A stretch of 64,000 nt of DNA from the NCBI GenBank assembly GCA_030522415.1, contig CM060121.1, forward strand, positions 1 through 64,000. Direction: 5' to 3'. Position numbers and translations under genes: made by a program. The notes under the pieces are model-generated. The model was given only the letters and a program-made list of their open reading frames with translations, ran no database searches and was not told the DNA's origin. Within the stretch, counting starts at the first letter, position 1, and each line of letters starts with the position of its first letter. Source of the DNA: Channallabes apus (lineage: Eukaryota > Chordata > Actinopteri > Siluriformes > Clariidae). This document shows, in pieces, positions 1 through 13,489 of the stretch.

Positions 1-3000
1 CTAACCCTAACCCTAACCCTAACCCTAACCCTAACCCTAACCCTAACCTACCTAACCCTAACCCTAACCCTACCCAACCCTAACCCTAACCCTAACCCTA
101 ACCCTAACCCTAACCCTAACCCTAACCCTAACCCCTAACCCTAACCCTAACCCTAACCCTAACCCTAACCCTAACCCTAACCCTAACCCTAACCCTAACC
201 CTAACCCTAACCCTAACCTAACCCTAACCCTAACCCTAACCCTAACCCTAACCCCTAACCCTAACCCTAACCCTAACCCTAACCCCTAACCCTAACCCTA
301 ACCCTAACCCTAACCCTAACCCTAACCCTAACCCTAACCCTAACCCTAACCCTAACCCTAACCCTAACCCTAACCCTAACCCTAACCCTAACCCTAACCC
401 TAACCCTAACCCTAACCCTAACCCTAACCCTAACCCTAACCCTAACCCTAACCCTAACCCTAACCCTAACCCTAACCCTAACCCTAACCCTAACCCTAAC
501 CCTAACCCTAACCCTAACCCTAACCCTAACCCTAACCCTAACCCTAACCCTAACCCTAACCCTAACCCTAACCCTAACCCTAACCCTAACCCTAACCCTA
601 ACCCTAACCCTAACCCTAACCCTAACCCTAACCCTAACCCTAACCCTAACCCTAACCCTAACCCTAACCCTAACCCTAACCCTAACCCTAACCCTAACCC
701 TAACCCTAACCCTAACCCTAACCCTAACCCTAACCCTAACCCTAACCCTAACCCTAACCCTAACCCTAACCCTAACCCTAACCCTAACCCTAACCCTAAC
801 CCTAACCCTAACCCTAACCCTAACCCTAACCCTAACCCTAACCCTAACCCTAACCCTAACCCTAACCCTAACCCTAACCCTAACCCTAACCCTAACCCTA
901 ACCCTAACCCTAACCCTAACCCTAACCCTAACCCTAACCCTAACCCTAACCCTAACCCTAACCCTAACCCTAACCCTAACCCTAACCCTAACCCTAACCC
1001 TAACCCTAACCCTAACCCTAACCCTAACCCTAACCCTAACCCTAACCCTAACCCTAACCCTAACCCTAACCCTAACCCTAACCCTAACCCTAACCCTAAC
1101 CCTAACCCTAACCCTAACCCTAACCCTAACCCTAACCCTAACCCTAACCCTAACCCTAACCCTAACCCTAACCCTAACCCTAACCCTAACCCTAACCCTA
1201 ACCCTAACCCTAACCCTAACCCTAACCCTAACCCTAACCCTAACCCTAACCCTAACCCTAACCCTAACCCTAACCCTAACCCTAACCCTAACCCTAACCC
1301 TAACCCTAACCCTAACCCTAACCCTAACCCTAACCCTAACCCTAACCCTAACCCTAACCCTAACCCTAACCCTAACCCTAACCCTAACCCTAACCCTAAC
1401 CCTAACCCTAACCCTAACCCTAACCCTAACCCTAACCCTAACCCTAACCCTAACCCTAACCCTAACCCTAACCCTAACCCTAACCCTAACCCTAACCCTA
1501 ACCCTAACCCTAACCCTAACCCTAACCCTAACCCTAACCCTAACCCTAACCCTAACCCTAACCCTAACCCTAACCCTAACCCTAACCCTAACCCTAACCC
1601 TAACCCTAACCCTAACCCTAACCCTAACCCTAACCCTAACCCTAACCCTAACCCTAACCCTAACCCTAACCCTAACCCTAACCCTAACCCTAACCCTAAC
1701 CCTAACCCTAACCCTAACCCTAACCCTAACCCTAACCCTAACCCTAACCCTAACCCTAACCCTAACCCTAACCCTAACCCTAACCCTAACCCTAACCCTA
1801 ACCCTAACCCTAACCCTAACCCTAACCCTAACCCTAACCCTAACCCTAACCCTAACCCTAACCCTAACCCTAACCCTAACCCTAACCCTAACCCTAACCC
1901 TAACCCTAACCCTAACCCTAACCCTAACCCTAACCCTAACCCTAACCCTAACCCTAACCCTAACCCTAACCCTAACCCTAACCCTAACCCTAACCCTAAC
2001 CCTAACCCTAACCCTAACCCTAACCCTAACCCTAACCCTAACCCTAACCCTAACCCTAACCCTAACCCTAACCCTAACCCTAACCCTAACCCTAACCCTA
2101 ACCCTAACCCTAACCCTAACCCTAACCCTAACCCTAACCCTAACCCTAACCCTAACCCTAACCCTAACCCTAACCCTAACCCTAACCCTAACCCTAACCC
2201 TAACCCTAACCCTAACCCTAACCCTAACCCTAACCCTAACCCTAACCCTAACCCTAACCCTAACCCTAACCCTAACCCTAACCCTAACCCTAACCCTAAC
2301 CCTAACCCTAACCCTAACCCTAACCCTAACCCTAACCCTAACCCTAACCCTAACCCTAACCCTAACCCTAACCCTAACCCTAACCCTAACCCTAACCCTA
2401 ACCCTAACCCTAACCCTAACCCTAACCCTAACCCTAACCCTAACCCTAACCCTAACCCTAACCCTAACCCTAACCCTAACCCTAACCCTAACCCTAACCC
2501 TAACCCTAACCCTAACCCTAACCCTAACCCTAACCCTAACCCTAACCCTAACCCTAACCCTAACCCTAACCCTAACCCTAACCCTAACCCTAACCCTAAC
2601 CCTAACCCTAACCCTAACCCTAACCCTAACCCTAACCCTAACCCTAACCCTAACCCTAACCCTAACCCTAACCCTAACCCTAACCCTAACCCTAACCCTA
2701 ACCCTAACCCTAACCCTAACCCTAACCCTAACCCTAACCCTAACCCTAACCCTAACCCTAACCCTAACCCTAACCCTAACCCTAACCCTAACCCTAACCC
2801 TAACCCTAACCCTAACCCTAACCCTAACCCTAACCCTAACCCTAACCCTAACCCTAACCCTAACCCTAACCCTAACCCTAACCCTAACCCTAACCCTAAC
2901 CCTAACCCTAACCCTAACCCTAACCCTAACCCTAACCCTAACCCTAACCCTAACCCTAACCCTAACCCTAACCCTAACCCTAACCCTAACCCTAACCCTA

Positions 3001-6000
3001 ACCCTAACCCTAACCCTAACCCTAACCCTAACCCTAACCCTAACCCTAACCCTAACCCTAACCCTAACCCTAACCCTAACCCTAACCCTAACCCTAACCC
3101 TAACCCTAACCCTAACCCTAACCCTAACCCTAACCCTAACCCTAACCCTAACCCTAACCCTAACCCTAACCCTAACCCTAACCCTAACCCTAACCCTAAC
3201 CCTAACCCTAACCCTAACCCTAACCCTAACCCTAACCCTAACCCTAACCCTAACCCTAACCCTAACCCTAACCCTAACCCTAACCCTAACCCTAACCCTA
3301 ACCCTAACCCTAACCCTAACCCTAACCCTAACCCTAACCCTAACCCTAACCCTAACCCTAACCCTAACCCTAACCCTAACCCTAACCCTAACCCTAACCC
3401 TAACCCTAACCCTAACCCTAACCCTAACCCTAACCCTAACCCTAACCCTAACCCTAACCCTAACCCTAACCCTAACCCTAACCCTAACCCTAACCCTAAC
3501 CCTAACCCTAACCCTAACCCTAACCCTAACCCTAACCCTAACCCTAACCCTAACCCTAACCCTAACCCTAACCCTAACCCTAACCCTAACCCTAACCCTA
3601 ACCCTAACCCTAACCCTAACCCTAACCCTAACCCTAACCCTAACCCTAACCCTAACCCTAACCCTAACCCTAACCCTAACCCTAACCCTAACCCTAACCC
3701 TAACCCTAACCCTAACCCTAACCCTAACCCTAACCCTAACCCTAACCCTAACCCTAACCCTAACCCTAACCCTAACCCTAACCCTAACCCTAACCCTAAC
3801 CCTAACCCTAACCCTAACCCTAACCCTAACCCTAACCCTAACCCTAACCCTAACCCTAACCCTAACCCTAACCCTAACCCTAACCCTAACCCTAACCCTA
3901 ACCCTAACCCTAACCCTAACCCTAACCCTAACCCTAACCCTAACCCTAACCCTAACCCTAACCCTAACCCTAACCCTAACCCTAACCCTAACCCTAACCC
4001 TAACCCTAACCCTAACCCTAACCCTAACCCTAACCCTAACCCTAACCCTAACCCTAACCCTAACCCTAACCCTAACCCTAACCCTAACCCTAACCCTAAC
4101 CCTAACCCTAACCCTAACCCTAACCCTAACCCTAACCCTAACCCTAACCCTAACCCTAACCCTAACCCTAACCCTAACCCTAACCCTAACCCTAACCCTA
4201 ACCCTAACCCTAACCCTAACCCTAACCCTAACCCTAACCCTAACCCTAACCCTAACCCTAACCCTAACCCTAACCCTAACCCTAACCCTAACCCTAACCC
4301 TAACCCTAACCCTAACCCTAACCCTAACCCTAACCCTAACCCTAACCCTAACCCTAACCCTAACCCTAACCCTAACCCTAACCCTAACCCTAACCCTAAC
4401 CCTAACCCTAACCCTAACCCTAACCCTAACCCTAACCCTAACCCTAACCCTAACCCTAACCCTAACCCTAACCCTAACCCTAACCCTAACCCTAACCCTA
4501 ACCCTAACCCTAACCCTAACCCTAACCCTAACCCTAACCCTAACCCTAACCCTAACCCTAACCCTAACCCTAACCCTAACCCTAACCCTAACCCTAACCC
4601 TAACCCTAACCCTAACCCTAACCCTAACCCTAACCCTAACCCTAACCCTAACCCTAACCCTAACCCTAACCCTAACCCTAACCCTAACCCTAACCCTAAC
4701 CCTAACCCTAACCCTAACCCTAACCCTAACCCTAACCCTAACCCTAACCCTAACCCTAACCCTAACCCTAACCCTAACCCTAACCCTAACCCTAACCCTA
4801 ACCCTAACCCTAACCCTAACCCTAACCCTAACCCTAACCCTAACCCTAACCCTAACCCTAACCCTAACCCTAACCCTAACCCTAACCCTAACCCTAACCC
4901 TAACCCTAACCCTAACCCTAACCCTAACCCTAACCCTAACCCTAACCCTAACCCTAACCCTAACCCTAACCCTAACCCTAACCCTAACCCTAACCCTAAC
5001 CCTAACCCTAACCCTAACCCTAACCCTAACCCTAACCCTAACCCTAACCCTAACCCTAACCCTAACCCTAACCCTAACCCTAACCCTAACCCTAACCCTA
5101 ACCCTAACCCTAACCCTAACCCTAACCCTAACCCTAACCCTAACCCTAACCCTAACCCTAACCCTAACCCTAACCCTAACCCTAACCCTAACCCTAACCC
5201 TAACCCTAACCCTAACCCTAACCCTAACCCTAACCCTAACCCTAACCCTAACCCTAACCCTAACCCTAACCCTAACCCTAACCCTAACCCTAACCCTAAC
5301 CCTAACCCTAACCCTAACCCTAACCCTAACCCTAACCCTAACCCTAACCCTAACCCTAACCCTAACCCTAACCCTAACCCTAACCCTAACCCTAACCCTA
5401 ACCCTAACCCTAACCCTAACCCTAACCCTAACCCTAACCCTAACCCTAACCCTAACCCTAACCCTAACCCTAACCCTAACCCTAACCCTAACCCTAACCC
5501 TAACCCTAACCCTAACCCTAACCCTAACCCTAACCCTAACCCTAACCCTAACCCTAACCCTAACCCTAACCCTAACCCTAACCCTAACCCTAACCCTAAC
5601 CCTAACCCTAACCCTAACCCTAACCCTAACCCTAACCCTAACCCTAACCCTAACCCTAACCCTAACCCTAACCCTAACCCTAACCCTAACCCTAACCCTA
5701 ACCCTAACCCTAACCCTAACCCTAACCCTAACCCTAACCCTAACCCTAACCCTAACCCTAACCCTAACCCTAACCCTAACCCTAACCCTAACCCTAACCC
5801 TAACCCTAACCCTAACCCTAACCCTAACCCTAACCCTAACCCTAACCCTAACCCTAACCCTAACCCTAACCCTAACCCTAACCCTAACCCTAACCCTAAC
5901 CCTAACCCTAACCCTAACCCTAACCCTAACCCTAACCCTAACCCTAGCCCTAACCCTAACCCTAACCCTAACCCTAACCCTAACCCTAACCCTAACCCTA

Positions 6001-6032
6001 ACCCTAACCCTAACCCTAACCCTAACCCTAAC
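1..6032. repeat. Terminal telomere tract (CCCTAA)n
   Basis: About 1,000 copies of CCCTAA read inward from base 1, so the C-rich strand is the given strand and this is the left chromosome end. Positions 1-285 contain several irregular units (a dropped or extra C, a CCTACCTAA unit, a CCCAACCC unit). From about 285 to 6030 the tract is essentially perfect, with one visible A-to-G variant at 5946. The long open frame of Leu-Gly repeats on the - strand is only the translation of this repeat. Confidence 0.99.
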
Positions 6033-6410
6033 CCCTTTTCCAAAACCCTCACCTTACTCGGTGCCTATGTTTGACCTTAAAGCCAATAGGCATTTACTCT
6101 AATTTTACTTAGCTCAAAACACTTCAGTGCGTGCGTATAATGGCGTGACTTTAACTAGAAATGACCCCGAATCTTAACCCCCAGGCCCTGATTTTAATTT
6201 TAACCCTTAAGCGGGTATCTCGGCTCATGGAGGGTCTTTACAACAGCTTAGCTAAAAGCGGAGTCTTTAGCTCTTAAACCCTAAACAGGCGACACTGGTC
6301 GACCGTCATAATGGAGAAGGCTGAAAATGAGGCCTGAGTGGCTGGCCCGTGCACAACGCTGGTTCCGGGTCCTTCCCGGGACAGTGGATTATTTTACTTT
6401 ACCCTAACCC
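6031..6410. repeat. Subtelomeric 380-bp block, distal copy
   Basis: This block starts where the telomere repeat ends and is identical by eye, base for base, to 8971-9350. It ends in a short telomere-like ACCCTAACCC. No gene is seen in it. Confidence 0.95.
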
Positions 6411-8970
6411 AGCCAGTGCCGCCCTCGGTCACCTTGTTGGAAGCCAACTCCATGTCCTGGTGAGTAGAGGTTAAAACATTATCTTAATTGTTAACCTCAC
6501 TATATAGAAGGTAATATCATTTTAATATAGATACTCACCTAGACACCTTATTAGCTGGGGACAACAGTTTCGCTGCTTATTCACGAGCACGTGCTGTAAT
6601 GATTGGACCGAGAGACACGGGTGATCCGTTGTTTAGGGCGGCCGAACAAACGGGCTCGACTGCATCGGCGAGGGAGATATGATGGGACGTTAGACCTCGG
6701 GCGTAAGCGCATACGGTGTCAAGGTTCAGTGGGCGTGCGTCTGGAGCACGATTTGGGATTAGCCCGAATCTAGTGTAGGGGTCCGTGCCACCCTCGGACA
6801 GAAGGAGTAGGCCGAACATGACCCGCGATCTCATGCCATCCTCGGAGGTTCAGTCCACCCCGAGCCGATAGGCGATGTCTTAGCTTAGGCTCTGGTTGCG
6901 TGCCTCAACCTGTCGCCCAATGCTGTCCTGGGGCATCCTTAATTGATCCCCGTCGGCCTTCCGGGACCCCTAAATAGGCGTCTGCTGGTCCAATCTGTCC
7001 CACTCAGAGCGTTAAAGCTCAGGCACGAGTGATTAAACATGCGTCGTAGGTTATTAGGCCTTTGTATAATCTTAATACTTGATGTAATTTATTTACAAAA
7101 TAGGTCAAACATCGCTTAGTAGGGAAACGAGGGTGAATGGCAACTGTAATTCACTCTGTTATAAAATGTTTGGGCTGAAACTTTGGCCCGAACCGCAAAT
7201 TAGAGACGATTAATAGATATTTTAATTTAAAATCATAATATTCTTACTTTAGCAGCGATCGGAAATCTGGGATTTTAATGTATATTGCGTCGTAGATCAT
7301 TAGACTTTTTTAGCAAAATAAAAATAAAAACAAAATCTTATTTATTTATTTATTTATTTATTTATTACACAGATAAAAGGTTGATAAGTTTGATAAATGT
7401 GGGTGATTGCAACTGTGATCTTCCTTGACTTAAAATATTTTTATCAAAATAAAATCTCATTTATTTATTTATTAAACAGATAAAAGATTGCTAATTTGAT
7501 AAATGAGGGTGATTGCAACTGTGATCTTCCTTGATATAAAATATTTGGGCTGCAACTGTGGCCTAAAACATTTAATTAGAGATGTTTATTAGATATTTTA
7601 AACTATAAAATCTCCAATTTTCACCTTAGGGGCGTGCCGCCGTTAATTCGAATTTTTTACCCTATTGGCATTGCACAATTGTCTGTGCCCCAGAGCCTCA
7701 TGGGTAACTTAAATCTGGAGTATATTTTAATAAATAACTCCTAAACGGAAAAAGATAGAGTCGTGCCGTTTTTTGCAACATGATGTTTGTGACACACTGA
7801 ATGGAAATAACAAATAACTGAATAACACAATAAAAATTTAAAATCTACCATCAGTGTTAAAAATATACAGATCAAGGACCTGGATTGGCCTTCCATTAAG
7901 GTTTAACATGGCTGGGGATTTTTACTGTCATTCTGACAGAATTTTCCTCAGGAGGCTATTCCAGCAGAAGGTTGTTGATCTGATTTCGGGGTCATCCACT
8001 GAGATAAGACGGTCTCTCCACACACTTCCTGGTGCAACACTCTGCCCAAGTGGTTCCGGAAACCTAGCGGTGTTAACAAAAGGGCCACTGGCAGAGAGGG
8101 TGAGTCATGGTTATCTACCAGTCTTCACTGTGTGTAATATGTTTAAGAGGTTAATTGTAAGATGGTTTAGGCTGTATTAGGATAATTTCAGTAAATTTAA
8201 ATCTTTAATGTTTACATTAATATTTAAAACAAATAATACTTTAGAAGTGATTGCATGATGGTTCAGGTTGTATTAGGATAATTTCAATGAATTCAAACCT
8301 CAGTTCTATATTCTTTAATTACACCAGTATTATAAACAGGACTTTTAAAAGCTTCATTTATTAAAATTTAAATTTTAAATCAATAAATTAATAAACATGA
8401 ATTACTTATTCAATTGGTTATGAGACACGGGCCTAGGACTGATCGACCTACGGCCGGCCGCCATAGAAGAGGGTGTCTAGTAATAAAAGGCCGAAACACC
8501 CTGTGACTCTATGGTTTACTACTGATGACGTGTCTCACAATTTAGGATGTCGTTGGGTTAAAGGGTACCTTAATCTTAGCTCACACCTTTAACCTTAAAA
8601 AGGATTTAGTGCGTCTCTCATACCTGAACCCAAAATATAACCGTCAGTGTCTTCAGCCGCTTATTTAGAATCCTAAACCTAAACTTCAAACCTAAAACAT
8701 AACCGTCAGTTTTGAACCCTACGCCTAAACCTTAAACTCAGAACATAACCGTCAGTTTTAACCCTAACTCTTAGAACCCTATTAGTTTTAAATACAATGT
8801 TTAAAGTCTAAACATTAACCGTAAACCTAGTTGACCTCGGACTTTTAACTTTAGGTTCCAGGTCTGCAGGGAACCGAGTCTTCCCAACCTATCCCCATAC
8901 CCATCCTATCCCCAAAGTTCCTTGCCTTGGACCCTGTCCCGGGACCGTTACCCTTAATGTCTTCAACCTT
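6411..8970. other. Subtelomeric spacer between the 380-bp copies
   Basis: Mixed-composition sequence without a recognisable gene. Roughly 7040-7660 holds three diverged copies of a 150-220 bp unit sharing the string GCAACTGTGATCTTCCTTGA or variants of it, with an (ATTT)n run near 7341-7366. Positions 8155-8300 hold a two-copy imperfect tandem repeat around GGATAATTTCA. Positions 8630-8770 repeat the short phrase AACATAACCGTCAGT. A 108-codon + strand frame at 7854-8180 resembles no family I know. It could be a transcribed subtelomeric exon, since GGTGAGTC follows at about 8100, but support is weak. Confidence 0.7.
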
Positions 8971-9350
8971 ACCCCTTTTCCAAAACCCTCACCTTACTCG
9001 GTGCCTATGTTTGACCTTAAAGCCAATAGGCATTTACTCTAATTTTACTTAGCTCAAAACACTTCAGTGCGTGCGTATAATGGCGTGACTTTAACTAGAA
9101 ATGACCCCGAATCTTAACCCCCAGGCCCTGATTTTAATTTTAACCCTTAAGCGGGTATCTCGGCTCATGGAGGGTCTTTACAACAGCTTAGCTAAAAGCG
9201 GAGTCTTTAGCTCTTAAACCCTAAACAGGCGACACTGGTCGACCGTCATAATGGAGAAGGCTGAAAATGAGGCCTGAGTGGCTGGCCCGTGCACAACGCT
9301 GGTTCCGGGTCCTTCCCGGGACAGTGGATTATTTTACTTTACCCTAACCC
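8971..9350. repeat. Subtelomeric 380-bp block, proximal copy
   Basis: Identical to 6031-6410 at an offset of exactly 2,940 bp. It runs at its right end into four telomere-type units (about 9341-9360), then the sequence diverges. Confidence 0.95.
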
Positions 9351-9828
9351 TAACCCTAACTAGGGACGTTAGGGACTAAATATTGAGATGTTGAGCTTAG
9401 GGTGTCAGAAGCCTTCTAAAATTCCCCCGAGCTCGGAGCTGGGGTCCGGGGAATTTTTGACCCCTCCTGGCCGGAGATGGGTCCCGGTTCTCCCCTTTCC
9501 CAGTCCCCTAAAAATCTATGGGCCCCAGATTCGAGTTCCCTGAATTTTTTCATGATTTTAGCAAAAAAAATCAGCTTTCTACGACCTTCCTAGCAAAAGT
9601 AGCTAAAATTGCAGTACTCCTCCAAATTAAAGGGGGCCCTAGACCTAGATTTGAGGACCCAACGTCTAAATGACAGTATGTCAATAAAATTCACTAACCA
9701 TCAAAACTTTTTCCCCAGGCCCAGTGTGTTCATCATCCCTTCCCCAGCTTTAGGTCACTGTAGCCCGGGGAGGTAAGCCAGCTCACCCCGCTGGAACTTA
9801 GCCTCTCTGGACTTTGAAATATTTTCAC
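9351..9828. other. Subtelomeric spacer, no gene seen
   Basis: Sequence with two homopolymer-rich stretches and a phrase (GGTCACTGTAGCCCGGGGAG) that recurs in diverged form near 11185 and 16800-16970. It holds no coding signal. Confidence 0.5.
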
Positions 9829-10990
9829 TATGGGCACAGGCCGAATCCTCCTGGAGGAATGGGACTTTTACCCGGCCAGGGGCACTCTCGTCGGGCACAA
9901 TCTGCATTCCTCCATGACCAAAGTCCTTGGGATTTTTTTTCATTATTATCATTTTTTTTCTCACAGGCCAAATCCTCCTGGAGGAATGGGACTTTTACCC
10001 AGCCAGGGGCACCCTTCCCGGGCACCCTCGGTCCCCCGACCCCGCCCGGGTCAAAAGTATTTGGACACCTCGGATCTTCCCCAAACTCGAGCAGGGGGTG
10101 CCCGGGGGCCGTGGCAGACAGGGGCCGCGACCTCAGGCCTCTCCCGGGCCAGTTCCCTTCCCGGGGCACTCCCGAGCCCGGGACCACCGCAGCCCGACTC
10201 GCCATGAGCCCCACACCCGGGAAAACATATCATAACCCCCGCAGGAGCATTTTTGTCATGGGCCCCCAGGGGCCTCGGCGCTCGATCGGGAACAGGTTCT
10301 CGATATAGCATTAGTAAAGACCCAACATGTCAATGTTGGTCCCTAACGGGTAAAAAAATCACAACTTCCCCAAAGTTGGGAGTAGCGGCTCCAAACTCGG
10401 CAGGCAAACTCCCAGGGCCCGGGGGACCCAGGATACCGAAGCCCGTGTCCGTAGCACCTTCCCCGGGCTAGTTCCGTCCAGGGGCCCCCTAGGGACCCGG
10501 GACCACCAGGGACCGACTCTGCGTGAGCCCCAGACCCGGGAAATGGTGTCGCTTTCCCGGTAGCACGTACCCGCGGGAAATAGGGTCCTGACCCACCTTC
10601 GCATAAGTGCAATTCAAAGTCACCCAACCTGTCCATATCGGGCCCTTTAAACGCAAAGTTGGGAGTAGCGGCTCCAAACTCGGCAGGCAAACTCCCAGGG
10701 CCCGGGGGACCCAGGATCCCGAAGCCCGTGGCTCTAGCACCTTCCCCGGGCTAGTTCTGTCCAGGGGCCCCCCAGGGCCCCGGGACCACCATAGCCCGAC
10801 TCGGCGTGAGCCCTAGGCCCGGGAAATGGTATCGCTTTCCCGCTAGGAGCAACTTTGGGTCGAGGGGCCCCGGGGGCCCAGAGTCCCGGAGGGTAAGCGG
10901 GGGTCCCCTGCAGTCCCATCCCGCAGATCGGAGTCGAAATCGGGGGGACTTTTTATTCCGAGGCCCCCTAGGCCCCTGGGGCTCCCTGCA
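9829..10990. repeat. Duplicated subtelomeric block, copy A
   Basis: This GC-rich block is repeated at 17180-18335 with high identity. It starts with two diverged units of the 104-bp family (GGAGGAATGGGACTTTTACC at about 9855 and 9980). It then has an internal tandem duplication: about 10370-10550 and 10650-10830 share GCAAAGTTGGGAGTAGCGGC-type sequence. Several short open frames on both strands are by-products of high GC and do not look coding. Confidence 0.85.
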
Positions 10991-11264
10991 CTATGGGCAC
11001 AGGCCGAATCCTCCGGGAGGAATGGCACTTTTACCCGGCCAGAGGCACTCTCCCTCCTGCCTGGAGCTAAGTCTATGGGACCCAGGTTCTCGATATTTCA
11101 ATGGGAATGGACCCAGCATGTCAGTTAAAATCCCTTAATGGTAAAAACCTAGGGTCTTTTCACCGAGGCCTCCGTGGAGCCCTCCCCCAGCTTTAGGACA
11201 CTGAAGCCCGGGGAGCTAACCCAGCTCACCCCCCTGGAGTTTAGCCTCTCTGGACTTTGAACAT
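10991..11264. repeat. Subtelomeric segment related to 16680-16800
   Basis: Contains another diverged 104-bp-type unit (about 10991-11050). It then has the phrase GGGACCCAGGTTCTCGATAT followed by a polyadenosine-poor stretch that reappears at 16688-16810. Confidence 0.7.
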
Positions 11265-11700
11265 TTTAGGGTTACACAGGCTTAGGGCTCACAGTCTTAG
11301 GGTTATACAGGCTTAGGGCTCACAGGCTTAGGGCTCACAGGCTTAGGGCTCCCGGGCTGGGCTCTGGGACTCTGCCCGGCCCCAGGCACCCCTAGGGCGG
11401 CCACACTAGTCACCCACACCCGCTGGGGCTCCGGCCTCATGGGACTTTGAACATTTTAGGGTTGTACAGGCTTAGGGCTCACAGGCTTAGGGCTCACAGG
11501 CTTAGGGCTCCCGGGCTGGGCTCTGGGACTCTGCCCAGCCCCAGGCACCCCTAGGGCGGCCACACTAGTCACCCACACCCGCTGGGGCTCCAGCCTCATG
11601 GGACTTTGAACATTTTAGGGTCATACTGTCTCGGGGCTCCCCGGGCATGCACAGTCCCGAGCCGCCCGGGGGTATGGGACTCTGCCCCGCTAGCCAGCCT
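11265..11700. repeat. CTTAGGGCTCACAGG minisatellite and 160-bp repeats
   Basis: Short iterations of GGCTTAGGGCTCACA (about 15 bp) sit inside longer units starting at GGGACTTTGAACATTTTAGG (about 11255, 11439, 11599). The long units are spaced roughly 160-180 bp apart. Confidence 0.8.
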
Positions 11701-12720
11701 CTTAGGCAGGCCCGGGACGAATCCAACGAGCCCTCCCCCAGCTCCCTAGCCCTAACGGCCGCGGAGATATAGCCGATCAGCCCCGAAACTTTGGCCGGCT
11801 CTCACCCGGGCCCCGAGCGACCCACACCCGGGGGACCAAGCCTGGATCGTAGGGCTCGTCTGGCCCGATCCGACGAGCCCTCCCCCAGCCCCCTAGCCCT
11901 AACCCCCGGGGAGATATGGCACTCGAACCCTCCCCGTCTTCGGTACACTTTACTCTAACTGCCCCCCCGTACCCTAACCTTAACCCTCCGGCCTGGGGGT
12001 CACAGTACACCGAGGGGGAGTCGGGCCCCACGCCCTGGGCCAGGCCCCGAACCCGGGGACCCATCGGCCCGGGCCTGGGACACCCGCAAACCCTAGGGAC
12101 TTTGGCGAGCTCGGGCCCGGTGCGCGCCCACGACCCGCCGGGCACCCCACGCCCAGGCCACCTAGACAGCCTGTCCCAGGCTCACGACCAGAGTCAAAGC
12201 CGACCCTCCCCGACCCTCTAGCCCCCGGGGCTGGGGAGTTGCCCAGGAGCAGCCCCGCGGACATTCGGGCCGCTTACGCCCGCCCGGAACGACCCACCTC
12301 CGGGGCACCCAGACCCACTAACCCTCCTCCGCCCGACGCTTCCGATGGGCCCTGCCCCGACCCTCTAGCCCCAACGCCCGCGGAGATATGCCCGATCAGC
12401 CCCGAAACTTTGGCCGGCTCTCACCCGGCCCCCGAGCGACCCACACCCGGGGGACCAAGCCAGGGTCGTAGGCCTCGTCCGGCCCGATCCGACGAGCCCT
12501 CCCCCAGCCCCCTAACCCTAACCCCCGGGGAGATACGCCCGATAAGGCCCGGGAGCCCCGACACCGGGTGCTTTCACGCCCCCTACCGGCCGGCCGAAGC
12601 CCCCCACACCCGGGAACCCTAGGATAGCCTCGTAGGGCTCGCCCAGACGAATCCAACGAGCCCTCCCCCAGCTTCCTAGCCCCAAGGGCCGGGGAGATAT
12701 GGTGGCTGGATGGTGGGTCT
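11700..12720. repeat. GC-rich tandem array, period about 147-163 bp
   Basis: The landmark CGAGCCCTCCCCCAGC recurs at 11727, 11874, 12494 and 12657, with a diverged version near 12343. Adjacent spacings are 147, 151 and 163 bp. Each unit also carries a GGGGAGATA box. Long open frames on both strands follow from GC-rich periodic sequence. Confidence 0.8.
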
Positions 12721-12829
12721 TAGCCTGTGTGGACTTTGGAAATTTACCACTTGACTTGTATACATGCTGGCTGAACCCACCTGGAGGAATTCGACTCTCC
12801 CCGGCCCAAGGCACCCCCAGGTCGGCCAC

Positions 12830-13465
12830 ACTACCCACCAACACCCGCTGGGGCTCCGGGCTCATGGGACTTTGACCATTTTAGGGTTATACAGTCTTAG
12901 GGCTCCCGGGCAGACACCGGCTGGCGCTCTGGGACTCTGCCCGGCCCCAGGCACCCCTAAGTTGGCCACACTACCCACCAACACCCGCTCATGGGACTTT
13001 GAACATTTTAGGGTCATACTGTCTTAGGGCTACCCGTCTTAGGGTTATACAGGCTTAGGGCTCCCGGGCTGCGCTCTGGGACTCTGCCCGGCCCCAGGCA
13101 CCCCTAAGTCGGCCACACTACCCACCAACACCCGCTCATGGGACTTTGAACATTTTAGGGTCATACTGTCTTAGGGCTACCCGTCTTAGGGTTATACAGG
13201 CTTAGGGCTCCCGGGCTGCGCTCTGGGACTCTGCCCGGCCCCAGGCACCCCTAAGTCGGCCACACTACCCACCAACACCTGCTCATGGGACTTTGAACAT
13301 TTTAGGGTCATACTGTCTTAGGGCTACCCGTCTTAGGGTTATACAGGCTTAGGGCTCCCGGGCTGCGCTCTGGGACTCTGCCCGGCCCCAGGCACCCCTA
13401 AGTCGGCCACACTACCCACCAATACCCGCTGGGGCTCCAGGCTCATGGGACTTTGACATCTTAGG
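12830..13465. repeat. 147-bp tandem repeat, three to four copies
   Basis: ATGGGACTTTGAACATTTTA starts at 12991, 13138 and 13285, exactly 147 bp apart, with a slightly longer diverged unit starting near 13445. Units contain TTAGGG-like phrases (CTTAGGGTTATACAGG) but are not telomere repeats. Confidence 0.9.
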
Positions 13466-13489
13466 GTCACACAGTCTTAGGGCTCACAG

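Noticed and set aside
248..6052. 1,934-codon Leu-Gly repeat open frame on the - strand
   Set aside because: It is the translation of the telomere repeat. A six-base repeat without a stop in this frame gives an unlimited dipeptide frame.
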